DNA of 64,000 nucleotides from Orrella sp037026685 (GTDB taxonomy: Bacteria; Pseudomonadota; Gammaproteobacteria; Burkholderiales; Burkholderiaceae_B): assembly GCF_037026685.1 (NCBI RefSeq), contig NZ_JBANET010000002.1, forward strand, positions 124,001 to 188,000. Direction: 5' to 3'. Position 1 is the stretch's first letter, and each line of letters opens with the position of its first letter. The notes under the pieces are model-generated. The model did not search any database, was not told the origin of the DNA, and saw only the letters and a list, made by a program, of their open reading frames with translations. Below are positions 18,801 through 24,807 of this stretch, piece after piece. Position numbers and translations under genes: made by a program.

Positions 18801-19543
18801 AAGGCCTGGTGCCGCCGGCCAGCGCCGGGGTGGTCACGCAAGGCAAGGGCGAGATCGGCATGTACTCGCAAGGCAGCATCTTGCTGGGCTTGTCGCGCAT
18901 CATGACGACCTTCGGCGGGGGCATCACGGCGTGGTCGGCCCAGGGCGACATCAACGCGGGCCGCGGCGCCAAGACCACCATCGTCTACACCCCGCCGCGG
19001 CGCGTGTACGACGCTTTTGGCAACGTGACCTTGTCGCCGGACGTGCCCAGCACGGGCGCGGGCATCGCCACGCTCAACCCCATCCCCGAGGTGCCGCCGG
19101 GCGACGTGGACCTGATCGCGCCCCTGGGCACGATCGACGCGGGCGAGGCGGGCATCCGGGTCTCGGGCAACGTGAACATCGCGGCCTTGCAGGTGGTCAA
19201 CGCGGCCAACATCCAGGTGCAGGGCGAGGCGGCGGGCATCCCGGTGGTGGCGGCGGTCAACGTCGGGGCGCTGACCAGCGCCAGCGCAGCCTCCACGGCG
19301 GCGGCCGACGCGGCGCAGGAGTCGGTGGCGCGCAGCCGCGCGGCGGCGCGCCAGAACCTGCCGTCGATCATCAGCGTGCAGATCCTGGGCTTTGGCGACG
19401 AGCCGGCCGCGGGCGGGCCGGCGGGTTCGGGCCGGGCCGATCCCCAGGCCGGGAATGCGCTGCAGGTCCTGGGCGATGGACCGCTGGCGCCGGCGCAGGC
19501 CGCCAGACTGACCGTTGCGGAGCGTCAAAGGCTGGGCCGTTGA
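6830..19543 (+). CDS. Giant filamentous-haemagglutinin-like exoprotein (TpsA type, C-terminal DUF3739-type region)
   Basis: This 4237-residue secreted protein is intact over 12.7 kb. It starts with an extended signal peptide of about 64 residues: basic n-region, a hydrophobic core around AAAAVSAALLAIGGWSLLW, and a likely cleavage after SVHA. A TPS/haemagglutination-activity domain follows at about 165-420, starting VTITQDRPRAILEWNSFHVG and containing NQNGVVFTG at 237-245, the family's NPNGI-like motif. About 3500 residues of beta-helix-like sequence rich in G, A, D, T, N and V come next. Residues about 3960-4160 (SGIRTLYGGDIHML; GGGITAWSAQGDINAGRGAK; GNVNIAALQVVNAANI) match the DUF3739 C-terminal region of such proteins. 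Members cross the outer membrane through a TpsB pore; no tpsB gene is in the window. Upstream FecI/FecR-like genes suggest regulated expression. The frame contains a G9 tract. A role in adhesion is inferred. Confidence 0.93.
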   Translation: MHPTPERSAPSLHRLRRPQRRPVVVPGGTSVPRWRRTPAAAAVSAALLAIGGWSLLWSPGSVHAAAPGANWFAAGAGAGGQARAAQRAPAPGATLPTSARQQAQAREQLSRSIANLNRTANAIAAQQAAQEQVRSHAQNAAWVRDGLGADGLDRLAGGRWDAAAPETGVKDGRQQVTITQDRPRAILEWNSFHVGRNTDLTFRQASTDAVLNKVMGDARPSQIQGSIHADGTVMIANQNGVVFTGSSQVNVRNLVAAAAATTGSQGQALDAQFLARGLYSEGGTPTFQDALGNIEVQAGARLATHAPGSVTEGGGYVLLLGREAHNAGQISTPRGQTLLAAGDEFFIRKGYGTEANSFSTTRGNEVAPGRVERYDDQGNPMPSVAGLVTNTGLITAREGDITLTGHDVRQAGVVVATTSVNTRGTIHLLNSASDAQGRVTLGEQATTAILLQDDGQTALDSQRQALIEESARRDLERVAGAIAPFDNLSTLPDRREQSRIEIVSGQHVDFAPGSLTLATGGQVAVSAQGRAQVQGGATLDVSGAVGVRVAMEGNNLRVNIQGNEQRDAPVNRDSGQLNNLDVWVDRRSLVFVPAGTGGYESDRWYTAGGLLEVGGYLGNQAHTIGEWAAQGGTVTLGATEVVTQRGAMVNIAGGTLDVQDGYINQSWLRGADGRLYTVSDAPADMLYEGLYRGYARHSERWGRTDTWYNPLVAPRRRWEAGYTVGRDAGRLVISAPGVMGSGEGDTRVVTAVLEGDIDASVYQGSLQDTRANAALADAYLQSQRAVARRGEVALVSQRYNNSDSPLREWEAARHVRIANGEHAPLTFEDAFDEAFAGTVHLDAGRLNDAQLGSLLLRATESASLAAPLVLAAGGELAVHAASIDVAADVTARAGAILLTNVRGENLGVLAPAQGRPAITVQPGVTLDTRGLWTNYRLDAQAGEQDAAPGADVAGPDEAGSAQAWRLAYIDGGSVTLRSSGDVTLSAGSVIDASAGGAILANGGMRGGAGGDIALVASHAWNPSADRGNHGDLTLDGTVVSRGFTRGGRLTLQTGGMLSIGGQVGGVGGTLAAGTPAPYELVLAADTPIPAGTVLPVDATIKLDTVPPGGTLPSGYWSFANYGMRDYKDFNGNGDTEEYLVTQADWADIPVQMNIIDRDGLYRTIGQGQVLPAGSQITGIFGNHIGMYAITFPADVFPQGVPIRQDPWTAEQFLSVPLPLTAGSPAPMDVSLPAGTVLPQGTVAALDMPVRPLRELSLAPSFFQSGFSGYAVNGQSALVVTAGTQVRASMPVYHFDDTVRLTPTGADLAHAASFSLDPVYIENPDTATLTQRGGTEVGLYSVSAIGSKDATRSGTAIVQEGAAVEVDPGSRIAIASGGQIEIHGVIAAPGGDIAIVNESGFGESPVPASMHPGGLSLWIGERAVLDAAGRVHVARDRYGRRYGVAPGGGRITLGSEGGQYRLVDSTGDAIEPGNEQSTHAYVVLRPGSVLDVSGASATLDLPVGNALHRASMPAAIYGDGGSIALRSYSGIHANGVLRAFGGGPGAAGGELVLTLESPILPTIGGQSPDTPAFMLLRAPRVLTVGQAGGGYSLPEDAAPGQAAAGLALGQATIGADQVAAGGFDALTLRARDAIVFDGDVSLSMGRSLALKSGQYANRSAGTVALAAPHVLLQGQTGMVATNVFTLPDQVPHYTQDGTATGAPRGAAFSVSGKLVDISNAVQIVYADTRIASSGDLRLLSGGSSITYNPANWENPYSTVVTPTFLTSVGALTLVGERIYAASGARVTVQAGYSAGQNRPSDAASPSVTRVADVVLTLGRPEGAAAAPATPYSAFADMTFSAGDIVQGGMLYAPHGVIRLSASKMGANQPAAVRLLSGSITSASGQGLVMPYGGTTDGTTWMVDGAAPVEVDLVTGEISQSGFAGQSTQGVSITATHIQSESGAFLDLSGGGELTGAAFVPGRGGSVDRLLHPFNEGGQVYAIVPGSQGAAPVAGGYAGVWSGDVPGVGQQITIPEGVPGLPAGTYTLMPANYALVPGAYRVELGGAMTTGLSRAVALRNGTWLASGYQGVAGTAIRDALPTRVTFMPGQTVRRYSRYNETSYAEFLRSRADSFSTVRPGLEADGKSLVFTFSALDTALADAAAAQAPALQWEGQADLGADRGGYGGALALRLDGPQGLVITGDTGSNSFRSLTQTVLKASDINAIGAPSVFIGGTPSVANGDPLQIMFNGVQLQSLVLEAGATLTGGQVFLNATQGGTIRLESGSGIDTRGYADVALRDSSLGYFFGGGLPMVAVSNGQIDLSLNSLQYAAGTIHVSDGAAIRSRGGISFLSRDGVSLEGSPKLAAPSLDIAAASINLGSAGDLAAAQAAGVLPAGFNLDQQLVERLVAGDPGAGLPGVRHLKLTTNTSFNVYGSVNLALTDGAGRPLLDSLTFTTPAIYGAGGEGDRARLSLDTFIWNTPQRVASTTGDGRQIYDSALPGATIAGGPGQGQGALEIDARVIEVGHLPRMSGGQSVTFDHLMLGFSDVTLRASEQITSRDRNTLSLWQSGPDPSAAFDPAAYAGAGGNLTLVTPLLTAGAGGDTAYRAGGTLTLRAPEGVAPASPAHAADTLGGRIALFSGGNLLLDTAIVLPSGRLAATAEGGITLGANSRLDLAGRAIGFFDVVKHTWGGDVLLESAAGDIVQQAGSLIDVSAAHNAAGTVQLTATGEGAGRVVLDGALMGAGVSSRDGGRLDVRAQVLGNDAAALSASFATLNNALNEGGFTGARSFGIKQGSLVISDALRAHEVVVSADGGSLTVTGRIDASGQVPGIIRLAARDDLVLAGTAVLDARGTELQVDGYGQAIHAKNRGHIELASRGGWLRLQAGSRMDLSSPDGVNRGQVELNAGRTGETSGDLRIQTDSGLAIAGARGIFLNAVQRYELAGGSVIDQALLDGYDTASQAFIAAAYGGNVAGGSLSAGLQGKLAGLTAYGGAFHLRPGVEITSEGDLSTSGDIDLSGYRYGPQADRDLASARYGAGEAMSLVVRAGGDLDIQGSISDGFKAVVGMPPTTEVLEGLDLGDTRYFTFWGGVWFYPDGYHSLGAGFPAVVTDPAGWTVPYLPDGSPIPWNILPANSADEWTALKWESGTHIPYGTLVYSLSIPVGMGPAFAGLSVQTDPGRPSYQATHPLATMLAPGSQSATLRLVAGADLQATFSRTLRAASVLDGRGSLRLSDPHANASGVPIPSVVRTGTGALDLLAGGDIEQQSLYGIYTAGADTGAVGLPEGAYLPDYGGDLTLAAQGDVSGYNYVDTSGVNFQSLSNWLIRQGGAGANAAWAIRFGATLLTTGWSASPYVGGFAGIGTLGGGNVTLLAGGNAGAMSTTRDGGGMSEYESLMLVVGASGQVTSVTRDGDIVTGGTLNQAGGGDLRVKVGGVFNGGDNRGNWGTQSEDGSMSILANMRGAIDVGAGSIGGIQPLYTAAHAGDPRGLTSTSAYAADPVGGISLLMGDSAATVRTAGDLVLGSVADAGHLYMPDSTSYFALWQPQSTSLTLFAAGGNLVPHTGSGLGGNGTDMLPGSFAAVAASGSLYYGGYYTSGSTLTVAPSPRGNLELLARDSIYGAGLAWGNSYTSAGTIRINVSGAGWGPNDIPNPFRPVHTTSANYHQAPYFIGQTPVRYEHAGDPAPIRIYAVTGDIQSVSLGETAQILDTTTYTYSTQYIAAKSARILAGRDIVNFGAGTGTGGGNAAPGLIMNVHDTDVSLIQAGRDIFHLNVDVAGPGSLDVIAAGNIYQGDRGSINSIGPVVPGDTRPGASIAVMAGAGAAGADYAAFAARYLDPANQADTRPGYPLADQPGKVAYVYDEELIAWLTERYGSDTGLRFADDGAPVVFDPDTADPLAFFQRLAPEQQRIFLRQVYFAELRAGGREYNDADGPRFGSYLRGRQAIAALFPEEAPVPDAQGQPVLDADGLPLTQAIARGGNFTMFGGSGIRTLYGGDIHMLVPAGQTLVGVEGLVPPASAGVVTQGKGEIGMYSQGSILLGLSRIMTTFGGGITAWSAQGDINAGRGAKTTIVYTPPRRVYDAFGNVTLSPDVPSTGAGIATLNPIPEVPPGDVDLIAPLGTIDAGEAGIRVSGNVNIAALQVVNAANIQVQGEAAGIPVVAAVNVGALTSASAASTAAADAAQESVARSRAAARQNLPSIISVQILGFGDEPAAGGPAGSGRADPQAGNALQVLGDGPLAPAQAARLTVAERQRLGR
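16032..16040 (+). repeat. Homopolymeric G9 tract inside the exoprotein frame
   Basis: A T followed by nine consecutive G residues encodes Trp3068-Gly-Gly and the first base of Val3071. This is the longest mononucleotide run I found in the window. The full-length frame needs exactly nine G (or nine plus or minus a multiple of three). Gain of one G would bring a TAG at 16171-16173 into frame; loss of one G would bring in the stop at 16284-16286. Either change removes about 1100 residues, including the DUF3739-type region. Poly-C/poly-G slippage is an established switch in Bordetella, for example in bvgS and the fimbrial promoters. Confidence 0.75.
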
Positions 19544-19547
19544 GGGC

Positions 19548-19579
19548 GAAGCAGGCGGCCGGCCTGGCCGCCTGGCTTC
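19548..19579. terminator. Bidirectional terminator-like hairpin between convergent genes
   Basis: GAAGCAGGCGGCC pairs with GGCCGCCTGGCTTC, with one bulged base, around a short GGCCT loop. The hairpin starts four bases after the exoprotein stop codon and touches the last bases of the convergent enolase-family gene. There is no clear T-run, so it may act with Rho or mainly protect the 3' ends of both messages. Confidence 0.5.
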
Positions 19580-20720
19580 ACACGTAGCAAGGCCCCTCGA
19601 TCAGCGGATGCTCGGCCAGGAAGTGCGGGTCCGGCGACAGGCCGATGCCCGGGCCGTCCAGCGGCGCCACGCAGCCCTGGGCATCCAAGGCATAGGGCTG
19701 CTTGCCGGCCAGATGGTCGCGGAAGGGATTCAGGCCCGTTACGTCGCCCTCGAAATAGCCGGGATTGTCCACCGCGCACAGGTAGTGGATGGAGGTGGCC
19801 ATGTTGATGGCGGTGGCCGAGGTGTGCGGGTTCACCGTCATCTTGCGCGCGCTGCACATCGCCGCGATGCGCATGGCCTCCGTGATGCCGCCGGTTTTGG
19901 ATAGGTCGGGCTGCGCGTAGCGCACCGCGCCGTCCTGCAGCAGCGTGTCGAACTCGTAGCGGGTGTAGTGGTTCTCGCCCGCGGCCAGCGGCGTGCGGCC
20001 CAGTTGCGCGGCCGCCTGGTAGGCGTGCCTGTCGCAGGCGGGGAAGGGCTCTTCCAGCCAGCCCACGTCTAGCTCGTCGTAGGCCGGCATGACGCGCCGC
20101 ACGTCTTCCAGCGTGTAGCCGGTGTTGGCGTCGACCAGCAGTTCTATCTCCTCGCCCAGCGCCTCGCGCACCGCGCGCACCCGTGCGATGTCGCGCCGGG
20201 GCGTATCGCCCACGCGCAGCTTCAGGGCGCGGTAGCCTTGCCGCACCAGCGCGCGCGCCTCCTCGACCAGGTCGGCGGGGTCCTGCCAGCCCAGGGCGAT
20301 GCCGCCGGCATAGGCCTTGACCGGCTTGGCGCTGCCGCCCAGCAGCCGGTACAGCGGCCAGCCGGTGGCCTGGCTGCGCAGGTCCCACAGCGCCAGGTCC
20401 AGGCCGCTCAAGGCCAGCGCCGCGGCCGCGCCCATGCCGTGGCTGGCCAGCTGCATGCGGTATACCTTGTGCCAGACGCCGGCCACGTCCAGCGCGTCCA
20501 TGCCCAGCACCAGCTCGCGCAGCGTGGTGTCCACCAGCCGCGCGATGGCGCCGGGGCAGCGGCCGTGATGGCCCTCGCCCCAGCCCACGTGGCCCTGGTC
20601 GGTTTCCACCCGCACCAGCACGGCGTCGCGCTTGACGCTGCGGCCTATGCCCAGGCGCACGGATTTTTCCGGCGGGACGGGAAAGGAGATGGGGACGGCA
20701 CGTATGTCTGCAATCTTCAT
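19578..20720 (-). CDS. Enolase-superfamily (mandelate racemase/muconate lactonizing type) enzyme
   Basis: The 380-residue protein has both domains of the family, an N-terminal capping domain and a C-terminal barrel. Barrel residues are visible in order: ALKLRVG (a KxR at the end of the second strand), LLVDANTGY and WLEEPF (metal-binding Asp and Glu), AGENHY (the third metal ligand) and VNPHTSA (candidate His base). Such enzymes abstract the proton next to a carboxylate, usually dehydrating sugar acids or racemizing hydroxy acids; the substrate is unknown. The ATG at 20720 overlaps the stop codon of the upstream dehydrogenase gene by 4 bases, so it is the last gene of a coupled operon. A second, distinct member is encoded at 22599-23741. 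Confidence 0.88.
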   Translation of the reverse strand: MKIADIRAVPISFPVPPEKSVRLGIGRSVKRDAVLVRVETDQGHVGWGEGHHGRCPGAIARLVDTTLRELVLGMDALDVAGVWHKVYRMQLASHGMGAAAALALSGLDLALWDLRSQATGWPLYRLLGGSAKPVKAYAGGIALGWQDPADLVEEARALVRQGYRALKLRVGDTPRRDIARVRAVREALGEEIELLVDANTGYTLEDVRRVMPAYDELDVGWLEEPFPACDRHAYQAAAQLGRTPLAAGENHYTRYEFDTLLQDGAVRYAQPDLSKTGGITEAMRIAAMCSARKMTVNPHTSATAINMATSIHYLCAVDNPGYFEGDVTGLNPFRDHLAGKQPYALDAQGCVAPLDGPGIGLSPDPHFLAEHPLIEGPCYV

Positions 20721-21685
20721 CGGGCGGCCTCGGCAAGGATCTCGGGGTTGACCAGGTGGGCGGGGCGTTCGCCGCGCAAGATGGCGGCCATCTGCTGCGC
20801 CGCGCCCATGCTCATGTTGCGCATGCTGGTGGCGGTGATGCCGGCCACGTGCGGCGTAAGCAGCAGGTTGGGGCAGTCCAGCAGCGGGCTGTCGGCCGGC
20901 AGCGGCTGCACCGCGTGCACGTCCAGCGCCGCGCCGCCCAGCCTGCCTTCGTGCAGCGCCTGGCCCACGGCCTGCGCATCGACCACCGGGCCGCGCGCCA
21001 CGTTGATGAGCAGCGCGCCAGGCTTCATGCGCGCCAGCGCCTGGGCGTCGATCAGGCCGCGGGTCGATTCGTTCAGGGGGCAGCACAGCACGACCACGTC
21101 GGCGGCCGCCAGCATTTCCGCCAGCGGCGCATGGCGCACGCCTTGCGGCACCGACCTGGGGTCGGGCGTGACGCCCAGCACCGTCATGCCCAGGGCCGCG
21201 GCCTTGCGCGCCATCTGGCTGCCGATGGCGCCCAGGCCCACGATGCCGCAGGCCGCGCCGTCGATCTCCTGCGTGGCGTCGGCCAGCGCCCGGGCGCTCG
21301 CCCAGCCCTGGCTGCGCAGCAGCGCGTCCATGCGCTGCAGCGGCCGGCGCAGGTTCAGCATGGCGCTGATCGCATACTCCACCACGGCGCAAGTGTTCGA
21401 GCCGGGCACGTTGGCCACGGGAATGCGGCGCGCGGTAGCCGCCTGCACCGGGATCATGTCCAGGCCCACGCCGTGGCGCACCACGCCGCGCAGCGCGGGC
21501 GCCGCCTCGAAGATGTCCGGCGGCAGCTGGGCGCGCACGATGATGCCCTGCGCCTGCGCGGCCAGGCGCTTGAGGGTGTCGGGCGCGGTGTCCGGCGCCA
21601 GCACCAGCTCGGCCAGGGGTTCGAGCAGCGCGCGCGCATCGGGATGGATGGGGTTGGTCAGCAATACCTGGGGTTTGTCGTTCAT
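20717..21685 (-). CDS. D-isomer-specific 2-hydroxyacid dehydrogenase
   Basis: The 322-residue NAD(P)-dependent oxidoreductase would interconvert a 2-keto acid and a D-2-hydroxy acid. The Rossmann motif GIVGLGAIGSQMARKAAALGM lies near residue 147. The catalytic residues of the family follow: Arg in LINVARGPVVD, Glu/Asp in GAALDVHAVQPLP and His in LLLTPHVAGITATS. The N-terminal lid has RHGVGLDMIPV, typical of phosphoglycerate-dehydrogenase-like enzymes. Both ends overlap neighbouring genes by ATGA, so it belongs to the catabolic operon, where it may oxidise or reduce an intermediate made by the dehydratases. The substrate is not predictable from sequence alone. Confidence 0.9.
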   Translation of the reverse strand: MNDKPQVLLTNPIHPDARALLEPLAELVLAPDTAPDTLKRLAAQAQGIIVRAQLPPDIFEAAPALRGVVRHGVGLDMIPVQAATARRIPVANVPGSNTCAVVEYAISAMLNLRRPLQRMDALLRSQGWASARALADATQEIDGAACGIVGLGAIGSQMARKAAALGMTVLGVTPDPRSVPQGVRHAPLAEMLAAADVVVLCCPLNESTRGLIDAQALARMKPGALLINVARGPVVDAQAVGQALHEGRLGGAALDVHAVQPLPADSPLLDCPNLLLTPHVAGITATSMRNMSMGAAQQMAAILRGERPAHLVNPEILAEAAR

Positions 21686-22596
21686 TGCGTGTCCTGTGCA
21701 GCCCCGCCTGCGACGACGGGATTGGAAAGCCGGCCCAGGCCCTGGACGGCCAGCGTGACGGTGGAACCGGCAGCCAGCCAGCGCGGCGGCGTGTGCGCGC
21801 CGGCCACGCCGGCCGGGGTGCCGGTGGCGATCACGTCGCCCGGGTCCAGCGGCATGCGTGCCGAGACGTACTCGATCAGGGTGGCGATGTCGAACAGCAT
21901 GCGGGCGGTGGACGATTGCTGCAGCACCTGGCCGTCCACCTCCAGGCCGATGTCCAGCGCCATCGGGTCGCCGATCTCCTCGGGCGTGGCCAGCCACGGG
22001 CCCAGCGGGCCGGAGGTGGGCTGGTTCTTGCCGCGCACGAAACCGCCGTCGGCCTTGACCATGGCCGTCACGCTCACGTCGTTGAATATCGTGTAGGCGC
22101 ACACGTGCGAGAGCGCAGCCTGGCGCGAAACCCTCAGCGCCGGCGTGCCGATGACCGCGGCCAGCTCGGCTTCATAGGTGACGTGTTCGAGCGCCGGGCC
22201 CAGCACGATGGGCTCGCCCGGCCCGATCACCGTGCGCCCCGACTTGACGAATACCACGGGCTCGGCCGGATGCGGCATGTTGCGCTCGGCCAGCGCATCC
22301 ACGTAGTTGAAGGCCGCGCCCACCACCTTGCCGGGCCGGGGCAGCGGGGCGGCCAGGCGCAGTCCCGCCAGCGGGCGCAGGGCGTCGGCGGGCGGCCCGC
22401 CGGCCAGCAGGCGCTGCCCGACGTCCTGCAGGCCCTGCTCGATCCAGTGCAGCATGGCCGGCGCCAGCTGGCCGAGCCGCGCCAGGCAGTGCGGATGGCT
22501 GCCGTCCAGCACCCGCGCGCGCGCATCGTCCGGTTCGCCCAGCAGCAGGCCGGGCACGATGCGCGCCTGCGCATCGTAGAAGGAAACGAAGCGCAT
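21682..22596 (-). CDS. Fumarylacetoacetate hydrolase family protein
   Basis: The 304-residue protein has the FAH barrel in its C-terminal two thirds (KVVGAAFNYVDALAER onward). Metal-binding and catalytic motifs are visible: the glutamates of HVTYEAELAAVIG, the Asp of IFNDVSVTAM, a KNQPTSGPLGPWL segment equivalent to 'KgfDtFgPiGPwl', and TGTPAGVAGA. Relatives cleave or hydrate 2-keto-3-deoxy or 2,4-diketo acids. Together with the two enolase-superfamily enzymes and the dehydrogenase, this fits a non-phosphorylative sugar-acid pathway (inference). It overlaps the dehydrogenase by ATGA and starts only 2 bases after the upstream enolase-family gene. Confidence 0.88.
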   Translation of the reverse strand: MRFVSFYDAQARIVPGLLLGEPDDARARVLDGSHPHCLARLGQLAPAMLHWIEQGLQDVGQRLLAGGPPADALRPLAGLRLAAPLPRPGKVVGAAFNYVDALAERNMPHPAEPVVFVKSGRTVIGPGEPIVLGPALEHVTYEAELAAVIGTPALRVSRQAALSHVCAYTIFNDVSVTAMVKADGGFVRGKNQPTSGPLGPWLATPEEIGDPMALDIGLEVDGQVLQQSSTARMLFDIATLIEYVSARMPLDPGDVIATGTPAGVAGAHTPPRWLAAGSTVTLAVQGLGRLSNPVVAGGAAQDTQ

Positions 22597-22598
22597 GG

Positions 22599-23741
22599 TC
22601 AGGCCACCCGATAGCGGTCCAGCACGTCGCGCTTGATCTCGATGCCCAGGCCCGCGCCTGTCGGGATGGCAACCACGCCCTTGCGCTGCACGATGGGCTC
22701 GACCGAGAGCAGGTCGCGAAAGGGGTTTTCGCATTGCTCGAATTCCAGCATGGGCGGCACGGGCCGGTAGCTGGGCGGCTGGTCCGGCAGCGCGGCCAGA
22801 AAGTGCAGCGTGGCGGCCAGGCCGATCACCGAGCCCCAGGCGTGCGGCACGCATTCGACGCCATGCGCGGTGGCCAGCGCGGCGATCTTGCGGCATTCGC
22901 TGATGCCGCCGGCGGCGCACACGTCCGGCTGGATGATGTCCATGGCCTTGCGCGCTACCAGGTCGCGAAAGCCCCAGCGGGTGAACTCGTTCTCGCCGCC
23001 GGCCACGGCCATGTCCAGCGCGCGCGTCACCTCGATGTAGCCGTCCACGTCTTCGGGCGAGATGGGCTCCTCGAACCATTCCACGTTCAGCTGCTCCAGC
23101 TCGCGGCCCAGGCGGATGGCCGCCGGCACGGTAAAGCAATGGTTGGCGTCGACCATCAGCCGCACGTCCTCGCCGATGGCGCGCCGCACCGCCGCCACGC
23201 GCTCGATGTCCAGCTTGGGCGAGCCCAGGCCGATCTTCATCTTGATGGCGGTAAAACCCTCGGCCGCATAGCCTTGGGCTTCCTCCACCGCTTCCTCGAT
23301 CAGGCGGTCCATGTCGATGAAGTACAGCCCCGTGGCATAGGCCGTGACCTCGCTGCGGAAGGCCCCGCCGATCAGCTTGTGCACCGGCTTGCCGCAGGAC
23401 TTGCCGACGATGTCCCACAGCGCGATGTCGATGCCGCTGAGCGCCGAGATCGACATGCCCTTGTTGCCGTAGTCCTTGATGCGGTTGTAGAGGTCTTCCC
23501 AGATGACTTCCACGTCGAAGGCGTCGCGCCCGACGATGCGCGGGGCATACTGGCTTTCGATGAAGGCGCGCGCCACCTGGGCCGGGCCGTAGCACTCGCC
23601 CCAGCCCACGATGCCGTCCTGGGTCTCGATCTCGACGATGCACGAGCCGCGCGTCTTGTACAGCCAGCCGCGCGAGGAGGTGAAGGGCCGTTCGACCGGC
23701 GCGCTGACCACATGGCAGGTCACTTTCTTGATGATGCTCAC
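22599..23741 (-). CDS. Enolase-superfamily (mandelate racemase/muconate lactonizing type) enzyme, second copy
   Basis: The 380-residue protein starts MSIIKKVTCHVVSAPVERPF. The barrel shows TAIKMKIGLG (a canonical KxK base pair), LMVDANHCF and WFEEPI (metal-binding acids), AGGENEF, and VPHAWGS with the catalytic-type His. It is the more canonical mandelate-racemase-group member of the pair. The two copies in this operon share the fold but clearly differ along their length, so they probably act on different acids or epimers rather than being a recent duplication. It is the second gene of the operon, 18 bases after the Bug protein gene. Confidence 0.9.
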   Translation of the reverse strand: MSIIKKVTCHVVSAPVERPFTSSRGWLYKTRGSCIVEIETQDGIVGWGECYGPAQVARAFIESQYAPRIVGRDAFDVEVIWEDLYNRIKDYGNKGMSISALSGIDIALWDIVGKSCGKPVHKLIGGAFRSEVTAYATGLYFIDMDRLIEEAVEEAQGYAAEGFTAIKMKIGLGSPKLDIERVAAVRRAIGEDVRLMVDANHCFTVPAAIRLGRELEQLNVEWFEEPISPEDVDGYIEVTRALDMAVAGGENEFTRWGFRDLVARKAMDIIQPDVCAAGGISECRKIAALATAHGVECVPHAWGSVIGLAATLHFLAALPDQPPSYRPVPPMLEFEQCENPFRDLLSVEPIVQRKGVVAIPTGAGLGIEIKRDVLDRYRVA

Positions 23742-23759
23742 GAATGCCTCTCTTTGGGT

Positions 23760-24731
23760 TTACTGCTTTGCCTGGGTAAAGACCTTGCTGCCGACCTCGT
23801 TGAGCGTGCGCTGCACGGCCTGGACTTCCGTATCGAGCGCCTCGCCCGTCTTGTCGTCGACCACGAAGCCGTTCTTGGCCGCGAAGTCCTTGAACTTCTC
23901 GCTCTGGATGGCCTTGCCGAAGGCCTGCACCAGGCGCTGGCGCACCGGCTCGGGCAGGCCGGCCGGACCGACCACATAGGCCATCTGCACCAGCGGGCCA
24001 TAGGGGAAGGCGTCATGGCCCGCCTCGTTGAAGGTCGGCACCTGCGGCAGCACGTCCAGCCGCTGCCTGTCGAACACGGCGATGGGCACCACGTAGCCGG
24101 CGTCGATCTGCGCGCGGCTCTCCGAGGGCTTGAGCACCGCCGCGTCGATCTGCTTGCCCGCCAGGTCGGCGATCACGCGCGAGCCGCCGGGGTAGGGCAC
24201 GTTGACGTAGCCCACGCCGGCCGCGCGGGCGGTCATCTCGGCGAAGATGTGGTTCAGGTTGTTGGTGCCCGGCGTGCCGATCGAGACCTTGCCGGGGTTG
24301 TCCTTCATGTATTGCAGGAACTCCTCCAGGTTGGCGGCCGGGCCGCCCTTGGGCACCAGCAGCATCAACGGATCGATGGACACGCGCGCGATGTGGGTGA
24401 ATTGCTCGTTGCGCAGCGGCGTCATGTTCTGCGCGATCTGCGCCAGCGTCGAGCTGGTGCCCATGCCCAGCACGTAGCCGTCGGGCGCCGCGTTGGCTAC
24501 CCGGGTCAGGCCGATGGCGCCGGTGGCCCCGGGCGCGTTCTCCACGATCATCGTGATGCCGTCCTCGGCCAGGATCTGCTGCAGCGCGCGGGCGGCGATG
24601 TCGTTCGAGCCGCCGGCGTTCCAGGGCACGATGAAGCGGATCTCGCGGTTGGGGAAGTTGTCCGCCGCCTGAGGCGCGGCGACGGGCAGGACCAGGCAGG
24701 CGGCCAGAAAGGCCTTTTTCATCAAGGACAT
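23760..24731 (-). CDS. Bug-family tripartite-tricarboxylate-type periplasmic binding protein
   Basis: The 323-residue exported protein begins with a Sec signal peptide (MKKAFLAACLVLPVAAPQAA). The mature part has the Bug hallmarks: PNREIRFIVPWNAGGSNDI, which forms the carboxylate-binding loop, and NAPGATGAIGLTRVANAAPDG. Bug proteins are greatly expanded in Bordetella and bind small carboxylates or related ligands, in some cases without a cognate TctAB permease nearby. None is seen here. It is the first gene of the catabolic operon, directly downstream of the regulatory gap shared with the GntR gene. The ligand is presumably the operon's substrate or a related acid (inference). Confidence 0.93.
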   Translation of the reverse strand: MSLMKKAFLAACLVLPVAAPQAADNFPNREIRFIVPWNAGGSNDIAARALQQILAEDGITMIVENAPGATGAIGLTRVANAAPDGYVLGMGTSSTLAQIAQNMTPLRNEQFTHIARVSIDPLMLLVPKGGPAANLEEFLQYMKDNPGKVSIGTPGTNNLNHIFAEMTARAAGVGYVNVPYPGGSRVIADLAGKQIDAAVLKPSESRAQIDAGYVVPIAVFDRQRLDVLPQVPTFNEAGHDAFPYGPLVQMAYVVGPAGLPEPVRQRLVQAFGKAIQSEKFKDFAAKNGFVVDDKTGEALDTEVQAVQRTLNEVGSKVFTQAKQ

Positions 24732-24790
24732 GGTGCGGTCTCCGTTATGAGCCCCGGGGCACGGGGCGTGCTTGTTTTGCGCTCATTATA

Positions 24791-24807
24791 TTATTCGTTA
24801 TAACAAA
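24791..24807. promoter_or_regulatory. Candidate GntR operator in the divergent promoter region
   Basis: An AT-rich stretch lies between the divergent Bug and GntR genes. It contains the palindrome GTTATAAC (24797-24804), flanked as TT.GTTATAAC.AA, which resembles the short TTGT/ACAA-type operators of FadR-subfamily regulators. It sits 60 bases upstream of the Bug gene start and 71 bases upstream of the regulator start, so binding there could control both. This is inferred from position and symmetry. Confidence 0.45.

Noticed and set aside
6830..19543. Calling the giant exoprotein FhaB, FhaS or FhaL
   Set aside because: It lacks the typical ESPR start and has a DUF3739-type C-terminal region rather than the known FhaB/FhaL layout; size similarity to FhaL is not enough.
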